Origin: Lachnospiraceae bacterium UBA7093
GTDB lineage: Bacteria > Bacillota > Clostridia > Lachnospirales > Lachnospiraceae
DNA: 47,076 bases
Assembly (NCBI GenBank): GCA_002492465.1
Contig: DKYT01000065.1
Coordinates: forward strand, 2,845 to 49,920
Direction: 5' to 3'
Part shown: positions 5,488-14,020 of the stretch, piece by piece
How the letters are laid out: each line of letters opens with the position of its first letter
Position numbering within the stretch: position 1 is the stretch's first letter
Program-made: the position numbers and the translations under genes
The notes under the pieces: model-generated
Told to the model about the DNA's origin: nothing
The model's database searches: none
What the model saw: the letters and a program-made list of their open reading frames with translations, nothing else

Positions 5488-5575
5488 AAAATTAAATAAG
5501 GGTCCGGCGAGTCCAAAGCACCGCTAGTTATGAAATTTTTTTTGGGGCGATTTCGTTCGTTTGGAAATGGGAGAT
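5488..5575. other. Gap before terS; position where a cos site is expected
   Basis: No gene is seen here. The stretch has a GC-rich part (GGGTCCGGCGAGTCC, 5501-5515) followed by a run of Ts (TTTTTTTTGGGGCG, 5537-5550). In lambda-type phages with a GpA terminase the cohesive-end site lies just upstream of the small terminase gene. The location fits, but no cleavage site can be read directly. Confidence 0.3.
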
Positions 5576-6121
5576 ATGGAAAAAGAGAGAAAAATGATCT
5601 CTTCTAAAGAGGTTGCGGATATCATTGGTAAAACTGAAAAAACCGTGCAAAATATGGCAAAAGCGGGGATTTTAACATGTGAAAAAGTAGGTCGAAAAAA
5701 CCTATATGACTTACATACTGTTATCAGGGAATATTGTGACCATTTGGCGAAATCGGTGAAAGGAAAAATTTCGTCTACGGAGGAAGCCAAAAATCTTGAA
5801 GAGGTTAGGATAAAAAGGGTAAAAGCTGAGATAGCTGAGATGGAGTTGGAAGAGCTGAGAGGGAAACTTCATGATGCGGAAGACGTGGAGGACATGACTA
5901 CAGATCTTATAATGGTGATCCGGTCGTCATTTATGGCATTGCCCGGAAGGGTTGCAGCTGAATTGGCGGAAATAGATAATGCTGCCGAAGTGTCCGAAAA
6001 GTTGAAAAATGAGATCTACAGTATATTAAATGATTTGTCAAATTATGAATATGATCCAGAGGAATATAAAAAAAGAGTGAGAGAAAGAAGAGGCTGGCTC
6101 AGAGATGAGCAGGAAGAATAA
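5576..6121 (+). CDS. Terminase small subunit (Nu1-like)
   Basis: A protein of about 181 residues that recognises phage DNA for packaging. The N-terminus (ISSKEVADIIGKTEKTVQNMAKAGIL, then KNLYDLHTVIREY) is a winged helix-turn-helix of the Nu1 type. The middle is a long charged helix (residues about 75-105), as in lambda gpNu1-like proteins, which oligomerise. The frame is open from TTG 5561; ATGs at 5567, 5576 and 5594 are all possible and none has an ideal ribosome binding site. It overlaps the large subunit gene by 17 bp. Confidence 0.85.
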   Translation: MEKERKMISSKEVADIIGKTEKTVQNMAKAGILTCEKVGRKNLYDLHTVIREYCDHLAKSVKGKISSTEEAKNLEEVRIKRVKAEIAEMELEELRGKLHDAEDVEDMTTDLIMVIRSSFMALPGRVAAELAEIDNAAEVSEKLKNEIYSILNDLSNYEYDPEEYKKRVRERRGWLRDEQEE

Positions 6122-8009
6122 TGATAAGAAGGATAAAAAAGACTTAAATAAAACAGTAAAAAGAATTGTAGCAAATTTCAAGCCGCCGGAGCAGATTACA
6201 GCGTCCCAATGGGCAGACAAATATAGACGATTGTCTCCAGAAAACAGTGCGGAAGCGGGACCGTGGAGGACAAGCAGAACCCCTTACTTAAAAGAAATTA
6301 TGGATGCCTTTACAGATCCTAAGGTGCGTAGAATTGTTGTAGTGTCCTCATCTCAGATTGGAAAAACAGAAATGCTGATGAATATGATGGCATATATGAT
6401 TGATAACAATCCGGGACCTGCAATGTTTGTTCTTCCCACTGTTGATATAGCTAAGGATACATCTAAGCGGCGTATAGCGCCCATGATTCGGGACACAAGA
6501 CCGCTAAAAAATAAGGTATCAGCATCTAAAAGCCGTGATGCGGATAATACTCTATTAAAAAAGAATTACCCGGGAGGAATGCTCACCATTACCGGATCAA
6601 ATTCAGCCGCATCCTTGGCTTCGATCCCATGCAGGTATGTTTTTGGTGATGAGCGCGACCGATGGGCGAAGGATGCAGGAGGAGAAGGTGACCCGTGGGG
6701 GCTGGTGGAAGCCAGAACCGTAACATTTTATGACTATAAAATGGTTGAGACATCAACGCCAACCATCAGGGGAAGTTCGGCGATAGAAAAATCTTTTAAA
6801 ACAGGAACACAAGAGTATTGGAGTGTAGAGTGTCCCCATTGCCATGAATACAACTTTATAGAATTTGAACATATAAAATATACAGCCCACACTATTGGCG
6901 AAGGGCGTGAAAAAGGTTTTGTAGTTGATACAATAGAGTATGCATGCCCACTATGTGGATGTATATCAGATGAGAGGACAATAAAAAAACAGCCTCAAAA
7001 ATGGATTGCGAAAAACCCGGAAGCCATAAAAAATGGGACTAGATCATTCTGGATCAATGCATTTATTAGCCCATGGATGTCGTGGGGAAAAATCATCTTA
7101 AAGTTTTTGGAAGCAAAAGGGGATCCTCAGAAAATGAAAACTGTTTATAATACCCTTTTTGGAAAATTGTGGGATGAGCAGACAGAGGTCATGGACGAAG
7201 ACAGTTTCTTGAAAAGAAGAGAAGTGTACAAGGCAGAGCTGCCAGAAGGTGTGCTCTGCCTTACTTGTGGGGTAGATACCCAGGATGACCGACTGGAGTA
7301 TGAAGTAGTCGGGTATGGGTTAGAAAGGAAGGATTGGGGAATTGAAAAAGGGTTCATTTTTGGAAAACCATCGGATGATGAAGTGTGGGAGCGCTTAGAC
7401 AGGATTTTGGATAAGCGCTGGAAATTTGAAAATGGAAAAGGGATAAAGATTTCCATTACATTTGTGGACTCCGGAGGACATTACACACAGGAGGTATACG
7501 AAAATTGTAGCAAAAGAAGGTTTAAGAATGTATTCGCCATTAAAGGAGGAAACAAGGAAGATATTCCTTTTGTCAGTCCTCCAAGTAAAGTTAAAATCAT
7601 GAAAAGGGGCGTAGTTGTTGGGACTACGTCTCTTTTTGTTCTTGGTGTTGATTCGGGGAAAGAGAAAATCATGTCCGGTTTGATGCTGGAAAATGACGAA
7701 GTGCATCGACATCATTTTCCCCTGAATGAGGACAAGGGATATGATGAAGATTATTTTAACGGGCTTTTGTCCGAAACGAAAGTAATGGTTGACACAAGCA
7801 GGGGGAGAAAGTGGCAGTGGAAAAAATTGCCGGGGCATAACAGAAATGAAGCCCTTGACTGCCGGAACTATGCAAATGCAGCATATAAGGTTCTCAATCC
7901 TAACTTGGAAGTACTTTTCCAGAGAATCCATGATATTAAAAATACAAAGCCAAAACGGGTTATAAAAAAACAAAGGCAGCAGGAAAGATTCACTGATAAT
8001 GACTGGTAA
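6105..8009 (+). CDS. Terminase large subunit (GpA family)
   Basis: A 634-residue packaging motor and nuclease. A Walker A-like motif SSSQIGKTE is at residues 81-89 and a Walker B motif RYVFGDERDRW at 177-187. A zinc-ribbon pair CPHC (243-246) and CPLCGC (281-286) follows. The C-terminal nuclease has acidic residues at D391 (CGVDTQDDRLE), D455 (FVDSGG) and D585 (NEALDCRNYA). Length and order match the lambda gpA family. It packages DNA from the expected cos site into proheads together with the portal. Confidence 0.95.
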   Translation: MSRKNNDKKDKKDLNKTVKRIVANFKPPEQITASQWADKYRRLSPENSAEAGPWRTSRTPYLKEIMDAFTDPKVRRIVVVSSSQIGKTEMLMNMMAYMIDNNPGPAMFVLPTVDIAKDTSKRRIAPMIRDTRPLKNKVSASKSRDADNTLLKKNYPGGMLTITGSNSAASLASIPCRYVFGDERDRWAKDAGGEGDPWGLVEARTVTFYDYKMVETSTPTIRGSSAIEKSFKTGTQEYWSVECPHCHEYNFIEFEHIKYTAHTIGEGREKGFVVDTIEYACPLCGCISDERTIKKQPQKWIAKNPEAIKNGTRSFWINAFISPWMSWGKIILKFLEAKGDPQKMKTVYNTLFGKLWDEQTEVMDEDSFLKRREVYKAELPEGVLCLTCGVDTQDDRLEYEVVGYGLERKDWGIEKGFIFGKPSDDEVWERLDRILDKRWKFENGKGIKISITFVDSGGHYTQEVYENCSKRRFKNVFAIKGGNKEDIPFVSPPSKVKIMKRGVVVGTTSLFVLGVDSGKEKIMSGLMLENDEVHRHHFPLNEDKGYDEDYFNGLLSETKVMVDTSRGRKWQWKKLPGHNRNEALDCRNYANAAYKVLNPNLEVLFQRIHDIKNTKPKRVIKKQRQQERFTDNDW

Positions 8010-8021
8010 AGGAGGAAGGAA

Positions 8022-8276
8022 GTGGATAGAAAAGAAAAAATCAGGAAAAAGAAAGAGAGACTAAAGCTTTATGAAGAAAAAGAAGCTTTTATGCTCTCAA
8101 AAGACGGTGTACAGAGCTATAAGATAGGCAGCCGCATGGCAGCAAGGTATGACTTGGAGCTGGCGGAAATCAGAAAGGCAATTTCTGACCTTGAGAAAGA
8201 GATTGAGGAATTGGAAGGGTTGGAAAATGGAAAAAAACCGCGGAAGATTGCAGGAATTGTTCCGCGGGATTGGTAA
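8022..8276 (+). CDS. gpW-like/DUF6148-like head completion protein
   Basis: An 84-residue helical protein between terminase and portal genes, the place of lambda gpW. The segment GVQSYKIGSRMAARYDLELAEI followed by a coiled helix ISDLEKEIEELE matches small head-joining proteins of this kind. The GTG start follows AAAGGAGGAAGG. The fold assignment is by position and pattern; the alternative is a family of unknown function. Confidence 0.7.
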   Translation: MDRKEKIRKKKERLKLYEEKEAFMLSKDGVQSYKIGSRMAARYDLELAEIRKAISDLEKEIEELEGLENGKKPRKIAGIVPRDW

Positions 8277-8288
8277 AGGAGAGCGATC

Positions 8289-9890
8289 ATGGCTAAAATA
8301 GTCAGGTTTTCAGCATCAGGGAAAGGATATGGGGCAGCAGGTGCATCTTACCAGCGCAGGGCGCTTAGAGGATTTACGGCAGAATCAGGAAGCCCGAGGG
8401 AGGATATTGATCTTAATAACCAGACATTACGCGAGAGAGCAAGAATGCTGTATATGGCAGCGCCTATTGCAACCAGCGCGGTCAAAACGCCCCGTACAAG
8501 CGTAATTGGGTTGGGTTTAAGAATGAATCCTAAAATAGACCGGGATTTTTTAAAGATAAGTTCCGAAGCAGCGGAGGAATGGGAAAAGAAGGCAAAAGCG
8601 GAATTTGCCTTGTGGGCAGAGAATAAATCAGCATGCGATGCGACAGGTGTCAATAATTTTTACGGAATGCAGCAATTGGCTTTCACTTCGTGGCTGTTGT
8701 CAGGTGATGTGTTTGTTTTAAAAAAGAGCAAACAGGCATCTCCATGGAACCCCTATTCTTTGAGGCTTCATTTGATCGAGGCAGACAGGTGCGCTACGCC
8801 GGAAAGCACAGGGGTACTAAGAATCACATCTGAAGAAAATTCAGAGAATGAGAATGTAATATATGACGGAGTAGAGGTGGATAAAGACGGAATGATAGTT
8901 GCATACCATTTCAGGAATAAGCATCCTTACGAAGTGACCCTGAAGGAGACAGAGTATAAAAGGGTTTTGGCATACGGAGAAAAAACAGGAATGCCAAATG
9001 TTTTGCATGTCATGAATGCAGAAAGACCGGAGCAGTATAGGGGAGTCAGCTACCTTGCTCAAATTATAGAACCTCTCTTACAGATCCGGAGGTATACAGA
9101 AAGTGAAATAATGGCAGCTCTTGTGGAAAGTTTTTTTACTGCATTTATAAAAACAAACACGGATGCCAGCGAACTTCCTCTCGGTGAGGTTGGGGAAGAG
9201 GGGGAGCAGGAGCAGGCAAGTTATGATCCAAATGAATATGAGATGGGGTACGGAAATGTAATTGCATTGAACCCAGGGGAAGATGTGGAGTTTGGGGATC
9301 CTAAAAGACCTGCATCCGGCTTTTCTTCTTTTGTAAAAGAAATGTGCACGCAAATGGGAGCGGCGCTTGAGATTCCAAGGGATATTTTGATGAAAGAATA
9401 CAATTCCAGTTACTCCGCCTCAAGGGGGGCGCTGCTGGAAGCATGGAGAACATTCCGGATGTATCGGGGATGGTTTGTAGATAGCTTCTGTAAGCCGGTT
9501 TATAATATGTGGCTTACAGAAGCGGTTGCCCGGGGGAGAATCAGCGCACCGGGATTTTTTTTAAGCCCTTTGGTACGCAGCGCATGGCTTGGATGCGAAT
9601 GGATAGGACCCACACAGGGGCAGCTTGACCCGGTAAAAGAGGTTACATCGGAGATCATGTCCGTGGCAGCAGGATTTTCCACAAATACGGATGCAGCTAT
9701 CAGAGTCAACGGTAGTGATTGGAGCCACAATATGGATCAGATCCAGCGGGAGGAGCAGAAAAGGAAAGAAATTTATGGGTGCAGTGAAGAGGGAACGTCG
9801 AAAGAAAAAACAGAAAATAAAATCCTTAATACTGTTTATAACGCAGTGAGGGATGCAATGAAGGAGGCAGAAAGTGAAAATCAAAATTAA
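8289..9890 (+). CDS. Portal protein (lambda gpB family)
   Basis: A 533-residue protein that forms the dodecameric portal at one prohead vertex. Typical features are RERARMLYMAAPIATSAVKTPRTSVIGLGL near residues 45-75, LHLIEADRC near 158, the MNAERPEQYRGVSYLAQIIEPL segment around 242 and RDILMKEYNSSYSASRGALLEAW around 368. These are hallmarks of the lambda-type portal family. The C-terminus is rich in Glu and Lys. It overlaps the protease gene by 17 bp. Confidence 0.93.
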   Translation: MAKIVRFSASGKGYGAAGASYQRRALRGFTAESGSPREDIDLNNQTLRERARMLYMAAPIATSAVKTPRTSVIGLGLRMNPKIDRDFLKISSEAAEEWEKKAKAEFALWAENKSACDATGVNNFYGMQQLAFTSWLLSGDVFVLKKSKQASPWNPYSLRLHLIEADRCATPESTGVLRITSEENSENENVIYDGVEVDKDGMIVAYHFRNKHPYEVTLKETEYKRVLAYGEKTGMPNVLHVMNAERPEQYRGVSYLAQIIEPLLQIRRYTESEIMAALVESFFTAFIKTNTDASELPLGEVGEEGEQEQASYDPNEYEMGYGNVIALNPGEDVEFGDPKRPASGFSSFVKEMCTQMGAALEIPRDILMKEYNSSYSASRGALLEAWRTFRMYRGWFVDSFCKPVYNMWLTEAVARGRISAPGFFLSPLVRSAWLGCEWIGPTQGQLDPVKEVTSEIMSVAAGFSTNTDAAIRVNGSDWSHNMDQIQREEQKRKEIYGCSEEGTSKEKTENKILNTVYNAVRDAMKEAESENQN

Positions 9891-11100
9891 AAATGAAGCG
9901 CCGTTTGCACCAACGATGCAGGCGGTAGGCGGTAGTGTAAAAAAGGCTTACGATTTCGTTGAAAACAATGAATCTGAGCTGGAGATCAACATGTACGGCG
10001 AAGTGGTAGAAGATGTGCCGGTTGACTGGTGGACAGGAAAACCGATAGGGGGATTGTACATCTGTGAAAAAGATTTTCTGGAAGAGTTAGACCAGTATAA
10101 AGAAAAGAGCAAAATCACGATCAGAATTAATTCGGTTGGCGGCGATCTGTATGCAGGTCTTGCCATTGCCAATAGGCTGAATGGGCTGGAAGCTGAGATT
10201 ACAACCATAGCAGATGCTTTATGCGCGTCGGCAGCCGTTGCGATTTACCAGACAGGTGACACCCGGAAGGTTTTCACTGGAAGCCAAATCATGATCCATG
10301 AACCGTCCTGCTGTATTTATGGGCGGTATGATGTAAAGGGAATAAAAAAGCTTGAAAGACAGCTGGAAGCGGCAAAAAAGTCAATTGTGGAAACCTACAA
10401 GGAACGGACAGGCAGGACGGAAGATGAAATTAAAAAGATGGTAACAGATGATACCTGGATGACCGGGCAGGAAGCGATTGACGAAGGATTTGCGGATGAG
10501 TTGATTGAAGGAAATGTATCGGTAGGCGTTACGGAGGACAAGCAGGCGGTTATATCTAATGGGATCATGTTTCGGGCAAAAGACTTTCTGTCGTTGCCGC
10601 GGAATCTTAGGATCCTGAAAAATGAGATGGAATCTGGCGAAAATATGCCAGCCATAATAGATGAAGATAAAGGAGGAAAAGAAATCATGACAAAACAGGA
10701 ACTTATGAACAGTCAGCCGGATCTCTACAAGGAAATTGTGGAAGATGTAAAAAAAGAGCTGAGTGGGGAAGTTTCAAAGGCGGTTAAGGAGGAGCGCGAG
10801 CGGATCAAGGAAATTGACGAAATTGCCAATTCCGTAGGGGATGAAAAGATGGTAAAGGAAGCAATGTTCGGGGAAAAGCCGTTAAAAGCTTCGGAGCTTG
10901 CTCTTGCCGCGCTGAAGATGCAAAACCAGCTGGGGACACAGTTTATTACAAAAGCAGAAGAGGATGTAAGTGATTCGGGCGTAAATGATGTGAAACCTAA
11001 ACCGAATGCAGGAACGAAGTCCAAGGAAGAGCAGGAAGAGGAAGACATTATGGCTGGAGCAATGTTAATCTTGGGAAAAAGCGAAGGAGGGACAAAATGA
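9874..11100 (+). CDS. ClpP-type prohead protease with scaffold domain (gpC-like)
   Basis: A 408-residue prohead protease. The ClpP/S49-like domain covers residues about 35-215: INSVGGDLYAGLAIAN, the nucleophile Ser119 in DALCASAAVA, His142 in MIHEPS and an acidic DDT at 192-194 in front of WMTGQEAIDEGFADELIEG. The remaining residues (about 272-408) are charged and helical, as in scaffolds. GTG start after AAGGAGG. An internal ATG with its own perfect ribosome binding site probably yields the scaffold separately, as in lambda C and Nu3. Confidence 0.93.
   Translation: MKIKIKNEAPFAPTMQAVGGSVKKAYDFVENNESELEINMYGEVVEDVPVDWWTGKPIGGLYICEKDFLEELDQYKEKSKITIRINSVGGDLYAGLAIANRLNGLEAEITTIADALCASAAVAIYQTGDTRKVFTGSQIMIHEPSCCIYGRYDVKGIKKLERQLEAAKKSIVETYKERTGRTEDEIKKMVTDDTWMTGQEAIDEGFADELIEGNVSVGVTEDKQAVISNGIMFRAKDFLSLPRNLRILKNEMESGENMPAIIDEDKGGKEIMTKQELMNSQPDLYKEIVEDVKKELSGEVSKAVKEERERIKEIDEIANSVGDEKMVKEAMFGEKPLKASELALAALKMQNQLGTQFITKAEEDVSDSGVNDVKPKPNAGTKSKEEQEEEDIMAGAMLILGKSEGGTK
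10687..11100 (+). CDS. Nested scaffold protein (Nu3-like), internal start
   Basis: An in-frame ATG at 10687 within the protease gene is preceded by AGGAGG at 10671-10676 with a ten-base spacer. It would give a 137-residue protein beginning MTKQELMNSQPDLYKEIVED. It is charged and mostly helical, with conserved PLKASELALAALKMQ and an acidic tail, as expected of a capsid scaffold. Lambda makes its scaffold Nu3 by the same internal-start arrangement inside gene C. Confidence 0.7.
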   Translation: MTKQELMNSQPDLYKEIVEDVKKELSGEVSKAVKEERERIKEIDEIANSVGDEKMVKEAMFGEKPLKASELALAALKMQNQLGTQFITKAEEDVSDSGVNDVKPKPNAGTKSKEEQEEEDIMAGAMLILGKSEGGTK

Positions 11101-11519
11101 GTATCACAGGAAGAGCGCAGGTAGGTGAGTTTAAACCTGACAATTTGATTGCAGGAAATAGGCATCCAATCGATGTACGCCATATAACCATCAAGGCAGG
11201 GCAAAAATTGGTAAGAGGAAGTGTGCTGGAGCAGGATACAGAAGGAAAGGAAAAATATGTGCTCCGAGGGACACGGGCAGCAAAAGCAGCGGTACAGACC
11301 GAAGAGGAGGTTAAGACAGAAACCTTGGCAGAGGTGGAAGCGGAGTATATTTTAGCGGAGGACGTAGATGCATCGGAAGAGGATACCATTGGGCTGGTGT
11401 ATCAGAGCGGAGAATTTGCGGAAAATGTTTTGGTTACAAAAGATGGATACAAAATTTCAGAAGACGACAGAAGAGCTTTGCGGAAAGCAGGGATATTCCT
11501 GTCAACAATTATGATGTAG
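11097..11519 (+). CDS. Head decoration protein (gpD-like)
   Basis: A 140-residue protein that stabilises the expanded capsid. Similar head decoration proteins show the beta-rich order seen here: an N-terminal AGNRHPIDVRHITIKAGQKLVRGSVLEQ, then ILAEDVDASEEDTIGLVYQSGEFAENVL and a C-terminal DDRRALRKAGIFL. Its start overlaps the protease stop (ATGA), so translation is coupled. It directly precedes the major capsid gene, as gpD precedes gpE in lambda. Confidence 0.88.
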   Translation: MSITGRAQVGEFKPDNLIAGNRHPIDVRHITIKAGQKLVRGSVLEQDTEGKEKYVLRGTRAAKAAVQTEEEVKTETLAEVEAEYILAEDVDASEEDTIGLVYQSGEFAENVLVTKDGYKISEDDRRALRKAGIFLSTIMM

Positions 11520-11531
11520 GAGGATACGAGG

Positions 11532-12602
11532 ATGGTTGATATATATCAAACACAGACTATGATGCGGGCAATGGAACTTATGCCGCCTAAGGCAACTTTT
11601 TTAAGAGACAGATATTTTCCCACAAGTGATGAGAATATTTTTGTGACAGAAGATGTGTTGATCGATTACAAGGACGAATATCAGAGAAGAATGGCTCCGT
11701 GCGTGGTGCCGAGGAAAGGCGGAATTCTTGTTGCCAGGGAAGGGTATAAAACGGAAAGAATGACACCGCCTTATGTTGCGCCGGAACGGCTTATAACGGT
11801 AGACACGCTTAATAAGCGCCAGTTTGGCGAAACACTTTTCTCACAGAAAAAGCCGGCAGAAAGGGAGGGGGCTATTCTCCGTAAGGATTTAATGGAATTG
11901 GGAGAAATGATTGATCTGCGGGAAGAGTTTATGGCAGCAAAGACACTTTTTGAGAATGGTTATACGATGCGCCAGTACGCTGATGAATATGGGGGAGATA
12001 AATACAAAGAGTTTGACATCCGTTTTTATGATGAAGAGGCGAACCCGGCAGTATATACGCCCTCAGCTTCATGGAGCAGCAATAATAATCAGTTTTATCA
12101 GGATTTGGCACTGATTGTAAGAATGTTCAAAGAAAGAGGTATAGGATGCGCGGATCTGCTGATGGGAGGAGGAGTAGCATTAGAACTTATGAAAAATGAC
12201 TACCTGCTGAAACTCCTTGATAACCGGAGAGTGCAGATCGGAAGTATCGAACCCAGGGAAATGCCTAATGGAGCGACTTCTTACGGGCAAATCATTGTGG
12301 AAGGGACGGTTCTCGAATTAATTTCGTATACTTTGAAGTATACAGATGAAAAAGATAAAGTACAGGATCTGGTACCGTCTGATTCCATTGCAGTGACGGC
12401 GCCGGGAACCGGAGTGACGCTTTATGGGGCAATTACCCAAATTGAGGAAATAGACAATAAATATCATACATATGTAGCAAAGCGGGTGCCTCATATTGTT
12501 ACAAATGTAAAGGGATCAATCCGGACACTGACAGAAAAGTCGAGACCGCTTACAGTGCCCAAGGTTAAGAATTCCACAATATCTGCAAAAGTGCTGTTTT
12601 AA
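11532..12602 (+). CDS. Major capsid protein (lambda gpE family)
   Basis: A 356-residue coat protein. It opens with IYQTQTMMRAMELMPPKATFLRDRYFP, the typical gpE-family N-terminus, and has VPRKGGILVAREGYKTERMTPPYVAPERLITVDTLNKRQ-like middle and a C-terminal TAPGTGVTLYGAITQIE and RPLTVPKV. Length and order agree with the family. It is the shell protein assembled around the nested scaffold and decorated by the preceding gene product. Confidence 0.94.
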   Translation: MVDIYQTQTMMRAMELMPPKATFLRDRYFPTSDENIFVTEDVLIDYKDEYQRRMAPCVVPRKGGILVAREGYKTERMTPPYVAPERLITVDTLNKRQFGETLFSQKKPAEREGAILRKDLMELGEMIDLREEFMAAKTLFENGYTMRQYADEYGGDKYKEFDIRFYDEEANPAVYTPSASWSSNNNQFYQDLALIVRMFKERGIGCADLLMGGGVALELMKNDYLLKLLDNRRVQIGSIEPREMPNGATSYGQIIVEGTVLELISYTLKYTDEKDKVQDLVPSDSIAVTAPGTGVTLYGAITQIEEIDNKYHTYVAKRVPHIVTNVKGSIRTLTEKSRPLTVPKVKNSTISAKVLF

Positions 12603-12613
12603 GGAGGGAAGGT

Positions 12614-13048
12614 ATGAAAATAAAGATTATCAGAGGAACCTACGGTCATAATGAAAATGGAAGGATTGTAGAAAAAAATAGCAGCCATCCGCCTTTTACG
12701 GTGGATGATGAAGAAGGAAAGCGCCTTATTGGGCTGAAAGTTGCCGAAGAAGTCAGAGCAGGTAAGATGGCTGTTGATACGGGAGGCGATTCGGAAGATG
12801 AAAAAGGCAGCAGGACGGAAGGCGAAAAAAACGTCAATATGCCTGCCGGGGACATTTCCCAGATGAAGACAGAAGAGTTAAGGAAACTTGCCGGGGAAAT
12901 GGGGCTGAAAAAGAACGGAAGCAAAGAGGAATTGATGAATCGTATTACAGAAGCCATTGGCGCAAACAGTGCCGGAGAGCAGGAAGAACAGGAGGAGCAG
13001 GAAGAACAGGAAGAAATGCCCAAACTGACGCCCTCGGATGTTAAGTGA
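12614..13048 (+). CDS. Phage protein with SAP/HeH-like domain and Glu-Gln repeat tail
   Basis: A 144-residue protein. The N-terminal 60 residues are beta-rich (IKIIRGTYGHNENGRIVEK). Residues about 80-115 (ISQMKTEELRKLAGEMGLKKNGSKEELMNRI) read as a SAP/HeH-type helix-extension-helix domain, which in other proteins binds DNA. The tail is a Glu-Gln repeat (EQEEQEEQEEQEE). Position after the capsid gene suggests a head-tail connector or a head-associated role. The last 11 bases overlap the next gene. Confidence 0.7.
   Translation: MKIKIIRGTYGHNENGRIVEKNSSHPPFTVDDEEGKRLIGLKVAEEVRAGKMAVDTGGDSEDEKGSRTEGEKNVNMPAGDISQMKTEELRKLAGEMGLKKNGSKEELMNRITEAIGANSAGEQEEQEEQEEQEEMPKLTPSDVK
12977..13015 (+). repeat. 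9-bp coding microsatellite (Glu-Gln repeat)
   Basis: Thirteen codons built of alternating GAG/GAA and CAG give a 9-bp period. Slippage here would change tail length in steps of three residues without breaking the frame. Confidence 0.7.
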
Positions 13049-13376
13049 TATGGGTGCATTTAAGGAGATGGTCCAGGAAGATATCAAAAATATTTTCCTG
13101 GACTTTGATATGTTTGGGAAAATGCACAACCTGAACGGAAAAAAAGTCCTTGTAATCGTTGATGAATTTGAATTGGTGGAAAGGGAAAAAAGAATCCAGG
13201 ATGATGAAATGGGACTGCATAACAGGCAGCTTCTTTTTTATGTGTCAGCGGAGGATTTTGGAAAACTCCCATCCCCAGGAAGGGTTCTGAGTTTTGATGG
13301 GAGACAATATGAGATTATCGATGCAACGGATGAAGAGGGAATTTATTCTATTAGTCTGGAGGTGCCGGCACAATGA
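13038..13376 (+). CDS. Head-tail joining protein (gpFII-like)
   Basis: A 112-residue protein after the capsid genes. The C-terminal half is beta-rich (LFYVSAEDFGKLPSPGRVLSFDGRQYEIIDATDEEGIYSISLEV), the pattern of small head-tail joining proteins. ATG 13038 overlaps the previous gene; ATG 13050 is an alternative, and neither has a clear ribosome binding site, so translation is probably coupled. Family membership is inferred from place and pattern. Confidence 0.7.
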   Translation: MLSDMGAFKEMVQEDIKNIFLDFDMFGKMHNLNGKKVLVIVDEFELVEREKRIQDDEMGLHNRQLLFYVSAEDFGKLPSPGRVLSFDGRQYEIIDATDEEGIYSISLEVPAQ

Positions 13377-14020
13377 TGATCCATATATTACCCTATGGAA
13401 CTTCGTGGGTTTATCTTTACAATCAACTTGATAAATATGGGAAAGCAGACGCAGAAAACGAAGTGATGCGGAAAGCAATCAAAGAGGCGGCACCTAAGAT
13501 TAAAGAGAGCCTGTACAAGGAGACAAGAGAGCGGTATACGATCAAAAGAGGACAATTCCGAAAATCTGATATTAAGCAAAGGGGATATAAAACCCTTGAA
13601 GTATCAGGAGCCCCATTGGGCGTGTGGGAGGGCTATCAATCAAAGAAGAACACTAAAAAAAAGGGCGCTAAAACGATGGTATTAAAAGGCGGCGCTATGA
13701 AAGAGCTGGTGGAGACAGCAGGGGGAAGGCAGTATAAAGGATTTTTAACAACTGTAAAAAATGCAGGGAGTGACTATACTGGGATATTCCAGCGGATGCC
13801 GGGGAAATACATGGATGAGAGTAAACGCCCTCAACCAACTAAACGCGTCAAAAGAAAGAAAAAGCGGAAACCACGGGAAGCGATCCAGAAAATCTACTCT
13901 CTTGCTAAATCCAAGGCGGTGGAAGTGGCGTACCGGGAAAAAGGATATGCGGAGGCGGAAGAAATTTTGCTCTTCCATATGCAGAAAAGTATTGATGAAG
14001 TGATCGGAGGGATAAAATGA
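13373..14020 (+). CDS. Minor tail protein Z-like/tail completion protein
   Basis: A 215-residue basic protein. It carries ENEVMRKAIKEAAPKIKESLYKETRERYTIKRG near the N-terminus, which is typical of phage tail completion proteins related to lambda gpZ. A very basic stretch RVKRKKKRKPREAIQKIYSL follows. Such proteins join or finish the tail at the head-proximal end. It overlaps both neighbours by four bases, in a tightly packed operon. Confidence 0.75.
   Translation: MMIHILPYGTSWVYLYNQLDKYGKADAENEVMRKAIKEAAPKIKESLYKETRERYTIKRGQFRKSDIKQRGYKTLEVSGAPLGVWEGYQSKKNTKKKGAKTMVLKGGAMKELVETAGGRQYKGFLTTVKNAGSDYTGIFQRMPGKYMDESKRPQPTKRVKRKKKRKPREAIQKIYSLAKSKAVEVAYREKGYAEAEEILLFHMQKSIDEVIGGIK

Noticed and set aside
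5388..5510. Coding frame of about 46 codons through the nested inverted repeat
   Set aside because: It has no start codon or ribosome binding site, and the perfect inverted repeats explain the sequence better.
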